DNA of 64,000 nt. It comes from an uncultured Marvinbryantia sp. (GTDB taxonomy: Bacteria; Bacillota; Clostridia; Lachnospirales; Lachnospiraceae). The notes below the pieces were generated by a model. It ran no database searches. It worked only from the letters and a program-made list of their open reading frames with translations, and was not told where the DNA came from. This document shows, one piece after another, positions 16,356 through 24,824 of this stretch (position 1 is its first letter; the number at the start of each line of letters is the position of its first letter). Where the stretch lies: NCBI RefSeq assembly GCF_905201705.1, contig NZ_CAJKOX010000017.1, positions 1-64,000 of the forward strand, in the 5' to 3' direction. The position numbers and the translations under genes were made by a program.

Positions 16356-17102
16356 ATGGATACAGAAAAAAGAATGCAAAAATTATTTGCAGGAGTCTCA
16401 TCAGATTTAAGAAAGACAGATCCCGAATTTGCAGAGATCATTGCAAATTTCTCTCAGGGAGAAGTAGCAGAGAAAAACAAACTAACGGAAAGGGAGCAGA
16501 TGCTTTGCATCCTGTCCGCATTGCTCGGCTGCCAGGGAATGGGAGAATTTCGGAATATGCTCCATGCGGCGCTGAGTGCAGGAATTGATCCTGTTGCGAT
16601 AAAAGAGGTTATCTATCAGGCGACAGCCTATCTTGGAATTGGACGTACTTATGATTTCCTTCTGGCGGCAAACCAGATTATGGAGCAGCATGGGATCGAT
16701 CTGCCGCTCGCACCGCAGGGGACTACAAACGAAAAGACCAGATTCGGAGACGGGCTTACAAAACAGATGGCGCTATTTGGGGAGGGTATGGCGAAACGGC
16801 AGACGGATGGACCTGTTCTTCGCCGGAATATCAACCGATGGCTGGCGGATAACTGTTTCGGTGATTACTATACCCGGAACGGCCTGAACGATCAGGAGCG
16901 CGAAATGATCACATTCTGCTTTATCCTCGCACAGGGCGGCTGTGAAAACCAGCTTCGCGGACATACGGCGGGAAATTTTGGAGTGGGCAATGATAAAGAA
17001 AAGCTTTACAGTGTTGTGGAGCAGTGTATGCCGTATATTGGCTATCCCCGCAGCCTGAACGCTATGAACATAATAGATGAAGTATCAAAATCTGCTGACT
17101 GA
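16356..17102 (+). CDS. Two-domain carboxymuconolactone decarboxylase-family protein
   Basis: 248 residues from ATG 16356, 11 bases after GGGAGG. Two tandem CMD repeats are visible: the first with LTEREQMLCILSALLGCQGMGEF and MLHAALSAGIDPVAIKEVIYQ, the second with NGLNDQEREMITFCFILAQGG and HTAGNFGVGNDKEKLY. Neither has the CxxC of AhpD. Such duplicated CMD proteins are common in clostridial redox clusters beside alcohol dehydrogenases and flavodoxins; the reaction is not known. First gene of module B, and so the gene closest to the MerR-type promoter. Confidence 0.9.
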   Translation: MDTEKRMQKLFAGVSSDLRKTDPEFAEIIANFSQGEVAEKNKLTEREQMLCILSALLGCQGMGEFRNMLHAALSAGIDPVAIKEVIYQATAYLGIGRTYDFLLAANQIMEQHGIDLPLAPQGTTNEKTRFGDGLTKQMALFGEGMAKRQTDGPVLRRNINRWLADNCFGDYYTRNGLNDQEREMITFCFILAQGGCENQLRGHTAGNFGVGNDKEKLYSVVEQCMPYIGYPRSLNAMNIIDEVSKSAD

Positions 17103-17174
17103 TAGCAACAACCGAAAAATATAAGCGGTTATAACAAGCGTATAAAAGATTGAAATCATAGGAGGCATTTTACG

Positions 17175-18320
17175 ATGAACAAATTTACATTTTCTTACCC
17201 CACAAAAGTTTATTTTGGAGAAAGGAGCGCCATGCAGGCACTTCAGGCAGAGCTTGGAAAAGTTGGCGAAAACGTGATGCTGGCGTATGGCGGCGGTTCC
17301 ATAAAAAAGAACGGAGTTTACGATGAGATGCGAGCTCTGCTTACCCAGGCGGGCAAAAAGGTGGTGGACTTCTCTGGAATTATGTCAAATCCAACCTATA
17401 CAAAGGTGCAGGAAGGTGCTGCGCTGGTTAGGGAACAGCATGTGGACTTTATTCTGGCTGTCGGCGGAGGCAGCGTGATTGACTGCTGCAAGGTGATTTC
17501 CGCACAGGCGGTACTGGATGAAGATATCTGGGACATGGAGTATGGCAAGGGAAAATTTCCGACAGCGGGGATTCCGATGGGTGCGGTTGTGACGGCATCC
17601 GGAACCGGTGCGGAAATGAACGCAGGAGCAGTCATCACTTACGAAGAAAAGAAATGGAAAGGCCCCATCTTTGGAACTGCAGCATCCTTTGCCGTTCTTG
17701 ATCCGGCGTATACCATGTCGGTTCCGGCTATGCAGGTAATTTCCGGTGCTTTTGATACGTTGAGTCATGCAATGGAAACCTATCTGGGCACTTCCGATGA
17801 AGATAATGTATCGGACGATCTGGCGCTGGCGGTTATGAAAAATACGGTAGTCAATATGCGTCGTTTGCTGAAGGATATTAATGATCGTCAGGCAAGAAGC
17901 AATCTGATGTGGGATTCGGCGATGGCAGAAAACGGGATTTTAAAATGTGGACGCCTGACTGATTTTCAGGCACATCAGATCGAACACCAGCTTGGAGCCT
18001 ATACGGACTGCAATCACGGGCAGGGACTTGCGGTGATCCAGCCAGTCTATTACCGGCATATCGTGAAAGATGCACCGGAAAAATTCACCCGGTTTGCAAA
18101 AGTGGTATTTGGTGTGGATACCCCGGAGGCCGGTGTGGATGCTCTGGAAAACTTTATTAAAGAGTGTGGCCTTCCTGTGAAAATGAATCAGTTGAAATCC
18201 ACGGTTGAAATTACTCCGGAGGTGCTGCGTCAGGTGGCGGATACCTGCAACATTATTAAATGTAATCCACGTCAGCTTGAACGGGAAGAGGTTTATCAGA
18301 TTCTCCTGGAATGTATGTAA
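17175..18320 (+). CDS. Iron-containing alcohol dehydrogenase, butanol dehydrogenase-like
   Basis: 381 residues with TAGGAGGC before ATG. The start FTFSYPTKVYFGE, the GGGSVIDCCKV nucleotide-binding loop, GTGAEMN, Asp and His in FDTLSHAMETY, and HQIEHQLGAYTDCNHGQGL (two metal-binding histidines) place it with NAD(P)H-dependent clostridial butanol dehydrogenases of the YqhD/BDH branch. A close paralogue is at 31112-32281. It would reduce aldehydes to alcohols in the cytoplasm. Its stop is followed within 14 bases by the RibD-like gene start. Confidence 0.93.
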   Translation: MNKFTFSYPTKVYFGERSAMQALQAELGKVGENVMLAYGGGSIKKNGVYDEMRALLTQAGKKVVDFSGIMSNPTYTKVQEGAALVREQHVDFILAVGGGSVIDCCKVISAQAVLDEDIWDMEYGKGKFPTAGIPMGAVVTASGTGAEMNAGAVITYEEKKWKGPIFGTAASFAVLDPAYTMSVPAMQVISGAFDTLSHAMETYLGTSDEDNVSDDLALAVMKNTVVNMRRLLKDINDRQARSNLMWDSAMAENGILKCGRLTDFQAHQIEHQLGAYTDCNHGQGLAVIQPVYYRHIVKDAPEKFTRFAKVVFGVDTPEAGVDALENFIKECGLPVKMNQLKSTVEITPEVLRQVADTCNIIKCNPRQLEREEVYQILLECM

Positions 18321-18334
18321 GGGAGGGAAAACAG

Positions 18335-19045
18335 ATGGAAAGACCATACACCATATGTCATATATTAAGTGCACTGGATGGAAAAATTACCGGGGCATTT
18401 ATGGGAACAGAAGCTGCCGGAACGGTAAGCGGGGAATATGCCCGTATCCGTTCCGAATATCAGGCGGATGCATGGCTTTACGGAACGGTAACAACAAAGG
18501 AATTTACAGGAAACCGTAAACCGGAGCCTGATCCGGGGGAAAAGGTTCCTGACGGTGATTTTGTGGCAGAAGATCATGCTGCACTCTACTATGTTTCAGT
18601 GGATACACAGGGAGAGATCGGTTGGGAATCGGGGACCTTTTGTAAACCGGGGAGACCGGATGCTCATGTGATTGAAGTCCTGACGGAGCAGACACCGGCA
18701 GCTTACAGAGCTTATCTTCGCAGGCACGGCGTATCCTATATTCTGGCCGGTTCGAAAATGCTGGATGGCAGACTGGCTTTGGAAAAGTTATATCAGTTAT
18801 TCGGGATCGGCACGCTGCTGATCTGCGGCGGAGGCACGATTAACTGGACATTCCTGCAGCAGGGTGTGGTGGATGAACTGAGTCTTTTGCTTGCCCCCGT
18901 TGCGGATGGAAATCCGGATTCTGTTACCGTATTTGAAAAATCGGCGCTGCTTCCGCCCGGTGAACCGGCTGCTTTCCGTCTGAAAAATATAGAACGGCTG
19001 AAAGGCGATGGAGTCCGGCTGGTATATACGGTAACTGGCAGGTAA
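18335..19045 (+). CDS. RibD C-terminal/dihydrofolate reductase-fold protein
   Basis: 236 residues from ATG 18335 after GGGAGGG. The reductase half of RibD is present as a stand-alone protein: ICHILSALDGKITGAF at the start, a DAWLYGTVTTKEF segment, and the NADPH-binding LLICGGGTINWTFLQQGVVDELSLLLAP. There is no deaminase domain, and no riboflavin genes are near, so it is probably a paralogue reducing another pyrimidine-like or carbonyl substrate. It lies inside module B between alcohol dehydrogenase and flavodoxin genes. Confidence 0.88.
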   Translation: MERPYTICHILSALDGKITGAFMGTEAAGTVSGEYARIRSEYQADAWLYGTVTTKEFTGNRKPEPDPGEKVPDGDFVAEDHAALYYVSVDTQGEIGWESGTFCKPGRPDAHVIEVLTEQTPAAYRAYLRRHGVSYILAGSKMLDGRLALEKLYQLFGIGTLLICGGGTINWTFLQQGVVDELSLLLAPVADGNPDSVTVFEKSALLPPGEPAAFRLKNIERLKGDGVRLVYTVTGR

Positions 19046-19129
19046 CAGGAGGAAGAAAACTACCAGAAAGCGTTACAGCCCGGATTTTTTGGTATTGTAT
19101 TAATATAGAACAAACGAGGAGGAAATACA

Positions 19130-19813
19130 ATGAAAGCAAAAAGAATGTTTGGAATAGTTGTGGTGATAGCGCTGCTTATGTTTGCATTAACAGCTTGCGG
19201 CAACAGCAGTACTTCTGCAAGCAACTTATCTGCTGAAAAGGAAACGGAAACGTCTGCAGAGACGTCGCAGATGGAACAGGCAGAAGAAGCATCCGGAACG
19301 GAAATGGCAGAAACATCGGAGAAAGCAGCGGAATCGGGTATAGAAAATGCGGCTGTGGACGGCAGAAAGATTCTGGTCGCATATTTTTCTCATACGGGAA
19401 ATACGGAGGAAGTAGCACAGATAATCGCAGATTATACAGGCGGTGATTTGGCAGAAATTCAGAGAGCAGAGGAATATGGCGATTTAGAGGAAGAGGCTGA
19501 AGCAGAAATTCTGAATGGCGTACAACCGGAGATTACCGTATCTGTGGACAGCATTGCGGAGTATGATACCGTGTTTGTGGGGTATCCCATCTGGTGGGAT
19601 GAAGCACCGGCTATGATTGCCACCTTCCTTGCAGACAATGATTTTTCCGGCAAAACAATCATTCCTTTCTGCACCAGTGCAAGCGATGACATAGGAAACA
19701 GCCTTCATATTTTCAGTGAGCTTTGCCCGGATGCGGAGATTGCGGAGGGACTAACCGCAAATGATCTGGATGATATTGAACCCTGGATACAGAGACTTGG
19801 GATCATGGAATAG
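19130..19813 (+). CDS. Flavodoxin lipoprotein B1
   Basis: 227 residues; GAGGAGG before ATG. Signal peptide with lipobox LTACGN, a Ser/Glu-rich tether to about residue 78, then flavodoxin: KILVAYFSHTGNTEEVAQII (FMN phosphate loop), GYPIWWDEAPAMIATFL, GKTIIPFCTSASDDIGNS. The SHTGNT loop is the most canonical of the exported flavodoxins in the window. With B2 and DUF4405 B it repeats the content of module A. Confidence 0.92.
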   Translation: MKAKRMFGIVVVIALLMFALTACGNSSTSASNLSAEKETETSAETSQMEQAEEASGTEMAETSEKAAESGIENAAVDGRKILVAYFSHTGNTEEVAQIIADYTGGDLAEIQRAEEYGDLEEEAEAEILNGVQPEITVSVDSIAEYDTVFVGYPIWWDEAPAMIATFLADNDFSGKTIIPFCTSASDDIGNSLHIFSELCPDAEIAEGLTANDLDDIEPWIQRLGIME

Positions 19814-19826
19814 AAGGAGAAGACTT

Positions 19827-19955
19827 ATGCAAAGGAAATGTTTTCGGGCAGGACTGCTGTTGCTCATGGCGGCTGCTCTGACAGGATGCGGGACTGGCAG
19901 GCAGCTTACCAGATGGGGAAAAGCGTCTGTTGACATAGATCACGATAAAAAGTAA
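19827..19955 (+). CDS. 42-residue mini-lipoprotein
   Basis: ATG 19827 follows AGAAGGAG by a normal distance. The product has a basic start (MQRKCFRAG), a hydrophobic core, lipobox LTGCGTG at about residues 18-24, and then only about 20 residues (RQLTRWGKASVDIDHDKK). It is too short for a fold of its own; it may be a membrane-anchored accessory peptide or the stub of a former flavodoxin lipoprotein whose domain was deleted. It fits exactly between two flavodoxin genes with normal spacing. Confidence 0.65.
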   Translation: MQRKCFRAGLLLLMAAALTGCGTGRQLTRWGKASVDIDHDKK

Positions 19956-19969
19956 AGGAGCGAAATTCT

Positions 19970-20755
19970 ATGAAAAAAATAACAGCCATACTTCTTTCCG
20001 CGCTGCTGGTTCTTTCTCTGGCGGGCTGTGGAAATAATAGTCAGAATACAGCAGGGGATGTATCGACGGAGACAGAAACGGCGGCTTTGGCAATGGAATC
20101 CGGTGACGGCGGTACAAAAGAAAGCACAGAGGAATCAGCGGATGCTGAAACAACAAACAATGGAACGGAGAATACTGAAGCTCCGGGGACAGCGGATGCC
20201 GGAAACGGTAATATTCTGATCGCGTATTTTTCCGTTATGGAAACGGACGGTGTGGATACCGTAGCCAGTGCGAGCCGTGTGGCAGTGGAAGGCGAGGTTT
20301 TGGGAAATAACCAGTACATTGCTCAGATCATTCAGCGTGAAACGGGCGGCGATCTGTTTTCCATCGAAACAGTGCAGGATTATCCGACAACGCATGATCC
20401 TCTCCTGGAGTTTGCTTATAATGAAAAAGCAGATAACGCAAGACCGGAGCTTGCGACGAAGATTGAAAATCCCGACAGCTATGATGTGATTTTCCTGGGT
20501 TATCCGAACTGGAACGCTGATCTGCCAATGCCGCTCTACACATTCCTTGAGGAATATGATTTCAGCGGAAAAACCATTATTCCGTTTACTACCCACGGCG
20601 GAAGCGGATTTTCCAGAACCATTCAGACGATTTCGGAATTGCAGCCGAACGCAACGGTTATTTCTGATGGGCTTTCTATTTCCCGAAACAGTGTCGCGGG
20701 AGCAGAAAACGAGGTTGTAAATTGGGTCAATGGGCTGAATTTGAACGCGGAATGA
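19970..20755 (+). CDS. Flavodoxin lipoprotein B2
   Basis: 261 residues with AAAGGAG before ATG. Lipobox LAGCGN, tether rich in Thr/Glu/Ala to about residue 78, then a flavodoxin domain of the subtype with an insert after the first strand: NILIAYFSVMETDGVDTVAS replaces the compact phosphate loop, as in the protein at 6318. GYPNWNADLPMPLYTFLEEY and GKTIIPFTTHGGSGFS follow. B1 and B2 thus pair a compact-loop and an inserted-loop flavodoxin, as do the two genes in module A. Confidence 0.92.
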   Translation: MKKITAILLSALLVLSLAGCGNNSQNTAGDVSTETETAALAMESGDGGTKESTEESADAETTNNGTENTEAPGTADAGNGNILIAYFSVMETDGVDTVASASRVAVEGEVLGNNQYIAQIIQRETGGDLFSIETVQDYPTTHDPLLEFAYNEKADNARPELATKIENPDSYDVIFLGYPNWNADLPMPLYTFLEEYDFSGKTIIPFTTHGGSGFSRTIQTISELQPNATVISDGLSISRNSVAGAENEVVNWVNGLNLNAE

Positions 20756-20884
20756 GATTCTGCGTTCATGAGAAAGTAGCAAAGCGGATTCCGAATATCC
20801 GCTGATTGAGTAACAATAACAGGTAAGGGCCTGCCCGTGGGTTAACAGGCAGGCGCTTATCTGTAAATGGGAGGAATGTTTCTG

Positions 20885-21562
20885 ATGAAGAAAAAATTTA
20901 TATGTAAAATCGTCATTGATATGATTATGACAGTATTGTTGCTGTTTTTAATGGCGCGGCAGCTCACCGGAGATTCCGCCCATGAATGGCTTGGTGCAGC
21001 TATGCTGATCTTGTGGATTGCCCATCATATTTTGAACCGGAGCTGGTACAGCCATCTTTTCAAAGGAAAATATACGCCTGTACGCATTTTTCAGACCGTG
21101 ATAAACTTTGCTGTGTTACTTTCCATGCTCGGTTTAATGGTAAGCGGGATCATACTTTCCAGAGAAGTTTTTGCTTTCCTGCCGATTCACGGAGGGATCG
21201 CTCTGGCAAGGCAATTACATGTGCTTTCCGCATTTTGGGGATTTGTGCTGATGGCTCTGCATCTCGGCCTGCACTGGAATATGATCCTGGGCATGGTGCG
21301 CAAAGCTGCCGGACCGGTTTCTTCCAAACCGCTGCGAATACTTCTGCGTATTGCTGCGGTCCTGGTTGCCGGATATGGGTTTTATGCTTTCCTGAAAAAT
21401 CAATTTCTATCCTATATGTTTTTGACATCTTCCTTTGTGTTCTTTGATTTTGAAAGACCCGTTCTGCTCTTTTTTACAGAGTATCTCGCTATCATGGGCC
21501 TGTTTATTTTTCTGGCACATTATGCTTCCAGGGGAATTCAAAAGCTGACCGGAAGGAGATGA
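20885..21562 (+). CDS. DUF4405 membrane protein B, possible haem b carrier
   Basis: 225 residues from ATG 20885; GGGAGG is 11 bases upstream, and ATG 20876 is a weaker choice. Five or so membrane helices. His33, 47, 48, 112, 126 and 130 coincide with those in the protein at 8227, along with the WYxxLFKGKY motif between helices. The C-terminal half (SYMFLTSSFVFFDFE) is also shared. A hairpin GCCTGCC...GGCAGGC lies upstream at 20829-20852 without a U tract. It ends module B. Confidence 0.87.
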   Translation: MKKKFICKIVIDMIMTVLLLFLMARQLTGDSAHEWLGAAMLILWIAHHILNRSWYSHLFKGKYTPVRIFQTVINFAVLLSMLGLMVSGIILSREVFAFLPIHGGIALARQLHVLSAFWGFVLMALHLGLHWNMILGMVRKAAGPVSSKPLRILLRIAAVLVAGYGFYAFLKNQFLSYMFLTSSFVFFDFERPVLLFFTEYLAIMGLFIFLAHYASRGIQKLTGRR

Positions 21563-21580
21563 ACACATACCTTATCTTTT

Positions 21581-22807
21581 TCAGATTAAGTTACAGGGAA
21601 TGAAACAGTTTTTGGCATCGATCGGAATGACTTCCTCACACATGCAGATAATACCACCGCTCCCGCGTTCCAGATTTACCTTGTCAAGCAGTTCATATTT
21701 TTTGACTTCCCGCCGGTCAGGGTTTGCGGATTTTTTGATTTCCAGCGGATGGATCACGCCATTTTGCTCCACAAACACGTCAATCTCTTTTGCATTGGAA
21801 TCCCGGTAATAGGTCAGGTTGGCTTTAGTGGGCGCATAAGCAAAATTTTTGACCAGTTCAATTACTACATAGTTTTCAAAGTAATGTCCGCTGGCCGCCC
21901 CGTTCATCAAAGTGTCCCTGGTAAGCCACATGGACAGATACGCGCACAAGCCCGTATCGCAAAAATACAGCTTTGGTGTTTTGGTAAGACGTTTCAGTTC
22001 GTTGTTGGCATAAGGCGGCAGCAGATAGATAATACCTAATCCTTGCAGAAGACGTAACCATTCTTTTGCTGTTGGCTGTGATATTTCCGCTGCATCTGCC
22101 AGAGTCTTATAATTAACCTGTTCTGCTACCAGGGCAGCACAGGCATTCAGAAATTTACGGAAGCGGATTGTATCCGTAATGCCACCTTCTTCGGAAACAT
22201 CCCGCATGAGATAGGTTTCAATATAGGAATTAAAATATTCCTGCCTTTGCTCCGCATCTGCCAGTAACGCATCCGGCATACCTCCGCGCCAGATATGTTC
22301 AAATACATCTACAATGTCATTCTTTTTTGTGAGAGACTGTCTTTGCAGAAAACAGGGGAGTGAAAAATCCAGCTCATTAGGAAAAACCAGTCCTTCCACC
22401 TCATTTTTTGACAGGCTGTAAAGTTCCAGAATCCCAATTCTTCCTGCCAGCGTTTCACGAATATTTTTCATCGTCTTGTATTGCTGCGATCCGGTCAGCC
22501 AGAACAATCCCCGTTCTTCGCTTTCGTCACACATGATCTTGATCTGCCCGAACAGCTCTGGCGCCTTTTGTATTTCGTCAATAATAATCGGCGGTTTATA
22601 GGTCTGAAAAAACAACACAGGGTCAGATTTTGCAAGTGCCCGCGCCATTGTGTTGTCCATAGAAACATAAGTGCGCTTTTGCTCCGCGGCCAGGTGCTTT
22701 AGCATAGTTGTCTTTCCAACCTGTCTTGCGCCTGTTACAAGAACCGCCTTAAAAAAAGAGCTCATGTGTAAAAATTTGCGCTCCAATGCGCGTTCCAGGT
22801 ATTTCAT
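21581..22807 (-). CDS. AAA-type ATPase with DUF4143 and nuclease-like end
   Basis: 408 residues. Walker A is GARQVGKTTM (about residues 25-34), Walker B is PPIIIDEIQKAPE (about 75-87), and a sensor-like LTGSQQYKTM follows. The C-terminal DUF4143 region ends with EIDVFVEQNGVIHPLEIKKS, a D...ExK pattern of PD-(D/E)XK nucleases. These are widespread, often mobile proteins of unknown role, sometimes suspected in DNA interference. It is transcribed against module B from its own promoter at 22846-22874. Confidence 0.9.
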   Translation of the reverse strand: MKYLERALERKFLHMSSFFKAVLVTGARQVGKTTMLKHLAAEQKRTYVSMDNTMARALAKSDPVLFFQTYKPPIIIDEIQKAPELFGQIKIMCDESEERGLFWLTGSQQYKTMKNIRETLAGRIGILELYSLSKNEVEGLVFPNELDFSLPCFLQRQSLTKKNDIVDVFEHIWRGGMPDALLADAEQRQEYFNSYIETYLMRDVSEEGGITDTIRFRKFLNACAALVAEQVNYKTLADAAEISQPTAKEWLRLLQGLGIIYLLPPYANNELKRLTKTPKLYFCDTGLCAYLSMWLTRDTLMNGAASGHYFENYVVIELVKNFAYAPTKANLTYYRDSNAKEIDVFVEQNGVIHPLEIKKSANPDRREVKKYELLDKVNLERGSGGIICMCEEVIPIDAKNCFIPCNLI

Positions 22808-22833
22808 TACGCATCCCTCTTTTATGAAAATAT

Positions 22834-22874
22834 AAAGTATACTTTATTTTATCCTAAATATTAGCATCGGTCAA
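22834..22874 (-). promoter_or_regulatory. Promoter and palindrome of the DUF4143 ATPase gene
   Basis: On the minus strand TTGACC (22869-22874), 17-base spacer and TAAAAT (22846-22851) form a good promoter. The palindrome AAAGTATACTTT at 22834-22845 begins right after the -10 box, a position typical of a repressor site over the transcription start. Confidence 0.65.
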
Positions 22875-23037
22875 CCATCCTGAAAAAAATTTTTAATAGT
22901 AATATATACCTGAAAGCACCCTCCTATACAGACAGAGAGACAAATTTTTTGCCGCAGTTTATCCTGGCGTGATTTATTGCTGTTATACTGAATCATATAT
23001 GATACAATGTTGTTATTGGATTTTAGGAGGTAGAAAT

Positions 23038-23715
23038 ATGTTTAATATCCTCATTGTAGAAGATAACGCCGATATGCGGGAACTTTTTTGTACGGTTTTG
23101 TCTGACAGCGGTTATCACTGCATCCCGGCTGCAGACGGTCTGGATGCCCTGGAGATCATGGACAAGGAATATATTGATCTGATCGTGGCGGATATCATGA
23201 TGCCGGGAATGGACGGTTATGAACTGACCAAAACACTGCGGGACGCCAAATGTGAAATTCCCATTCTAATGGTGACTGCCAAAGATCAGTTTGACGATAT
23301 GCAGCGGGGATTTCGGGCCGGAACGGATGACTACATGATCAAGCCCATCAATGTCAAAGAAATGGTGCTGCGGGTCGAAGCACTGCTGCGCCGGGCAAAA
23401 ATCTCGATCGACAAAAGAATCGTGGTTGGCTCCACGGTATTGGATTATGATGCTCTGACAGTAACGATCCACGGACAGGAAACAATCCTGCCCCAGAAAG
23501 AGTTTTATTTACTTTACAAGCTTCTTTCCTATCCAAATAAAATTTTCACCCGACCCCAGCTTATGGATGAAATCTGGGGTATGCTCTCAGAAACGGATGA
23601 GCGAACGGTGAATACTCACATCAACCGGCTGCGGGATCGTTTTGCAGACTGCGACGATTTTGAGATCGTGACGGTACGGGGACTTGGCTATAAGGCGGTG
23701 AAGAAAGTTGAGTAA
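23038..23715 (+). CDS. OmpR-family response regulator
   Basis: 225 residues from ATG 23038 after TTTAGGAGG. Receiver domain with Glu8/Asp9, phosphoacceptor Asp52 (LIVADIMMPGMDGYE) and Lys in DDYMIKPINVKE. A winged-helix OmpR/PhoB output domain follows (EFYLLYKLLSYPNKIFTRPQLMDEIWG ... TVNTHINRLRDRF, then VRGLGYKAV). Overlaps its kinase gene by eight bases. The EFR1 ferredoxin gene downstream is a candidate target because of proximity only. Confidence 0.95.
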   Translation: MFNILIVEDNADMRELFCTVLSDSGYHCIPAADGLDALEIMDKEYIDLIVADIMMPGMDGYELTKTLRDAKCEIPILMVTAKDQFDDMQRGFRAGTDDYMIKPINVKEMVLRVEALLRRAKISIDKRIVVGSTVLDYDALTVTIHGQETILPQKEFYLLYKLLSYPNKIFTRPQLMDEIWGMLSETDERTVNTHINRLRDRFADCDDFEIVTVRGLGYKAVKKVE

Positions 23716-24742
23716 AAAGAAGCATTCAAAGCTTTGGCTGTATTTCGCCGGAATTATCTTTGCAACGATTTTTGCTGTCTTTGTTTTAATTACAATCGTA
23801 TTGTTTGCGTTGTATTGGATCAATCTGATTCAGATTGATCCCACAGCCAGACCTGTACCGATTGTTGTGTTTTTACTGGGCAGCATCCTGCTGGGAACAA
23901 TTATTGCGCTGTTTGTCGGAAAATCGATGATCCGGCCAATTCAGAATATGTGTGATGCGTTTGACGAGCTTTCTAAGGGGAATTTTTCCGTCAAAATCCC
24001 GACAGACGCAAAAATTGCGGAGATCCGGGAAATGGCAGGGCGTTTTAATGCGATGACCCATGACCTGTCCCATATGGAAACCATGCGAAGCGATTTTGTG
24101 GCCAATGTATCCCACGAGTTCAAAACGCCTATTGCGGTCATTGAAGGGTATGCGACCTTGCTGCAAAATCCAAACCTGACACGGGAAAAACACGACCATT
24201 ACGTAGAGATTATTTTGGATAATTCCCGGCGTCTTTCCAATATGTCTGCCAATATTCTGACATTATCCAAACTGGAAAATCAGGAAATGATTGTAGATAA
24301 CCGGGAGTTCCGGCTGGATGAGCAGATCAGAAAATCCATTCTGCTATTGGAAGGAAAGTGGTCTGCCAAAAACATAGAATTTGATATGGATCTGCCCAAA
24401 CAGATGTATTATGGAAGTGAACCGCTGCTGGCCCAGGTATGGAGCAATATCCTGGACAATGCCATCAAGCATGCCCCGGCAGACAGTGTGATCCATGTAA
24501 ATATTCAGGAGGCGGACAAAAGGCTTACTGTCTCCATTACTGATCACGGAGACGGCATGACAGAGGAAGTTCAGAAGCATATTTTTGAAAAATTCTATCA
24601 GGGCGACAATTCCCGCAAGGCAGAAGGAAATGGGCTGGGTCTGTCATTGGTGAAGCGAATTGTTGAGCTTTGCAACGGCACCGTCTCTGTTCAAAGTATG
24701 CCTGGTCAGGGCGCAGCATTTTCCGTCACTTTGCCGTTGTAG
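23708..24742 (+). CDS. HAMP-domain sensor histidine kinase
   Basis: 344 residues, TTG start overlapping the regulator stop. Two membrane helices (about 9-35 and 50-72) with a very short outside loop, so no large sensor domain; then HAMP, HisKA with His136 in VSHEFKTPIAVIEGYA, and HATPase with N-box QVWSNILDNAIKHAP, EKFYQGD and GNGLGLSLVKRI. Such short-loop kinases often sense membrane stress or antimicrobial peptides through a partner transporter, but no transporter gene is adjacent. Confidence 0.94.
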   Translation: MSKKKHSKLWLYFAGIIFATIFAVFVLITIVLFALYWINLIQIDPTARPVPIVVFLLGSILLGTIIALFVGKSMIRPIQNMCDAFDELSKGNFSVKIPTDAKIAEIREMAGRFNAMTHDLSHMETMRSDFVANVSHEFKTPIAVIEGYATLLQNPNLTREKHDHYVEIILDNSRRLSNMSANILTLSKLENQEMIVDNREFRLDEQIRKSILLLEGKWSAKNIEFDMDLPKQMYYGSEPLLAQVWSNILDNAIKHAPADSVIHVNIQEADKRLTVSITDHGDGMTEEVQKHIFEKFYQGDNSRKAEGNGLGLSLVKRIVELCNGTVSVQSMPGQGAAFSVTLPL

Positions 24743-24824
24743 TTTACCGTGAGTTGTCCTAACTGTGCTATATTTCTCCTAAAAGCATAATACAAGGTGC
24801 TTTCAATAACAGGAGGTCAATGCT

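Noticed and set aside
20829..20852. Hairpin GCCTGCC...GGCAGGC as a terminator
   Set aside because: No U tract follows, and the DUF4405 gene downstream belongs to the same operon in both modules.
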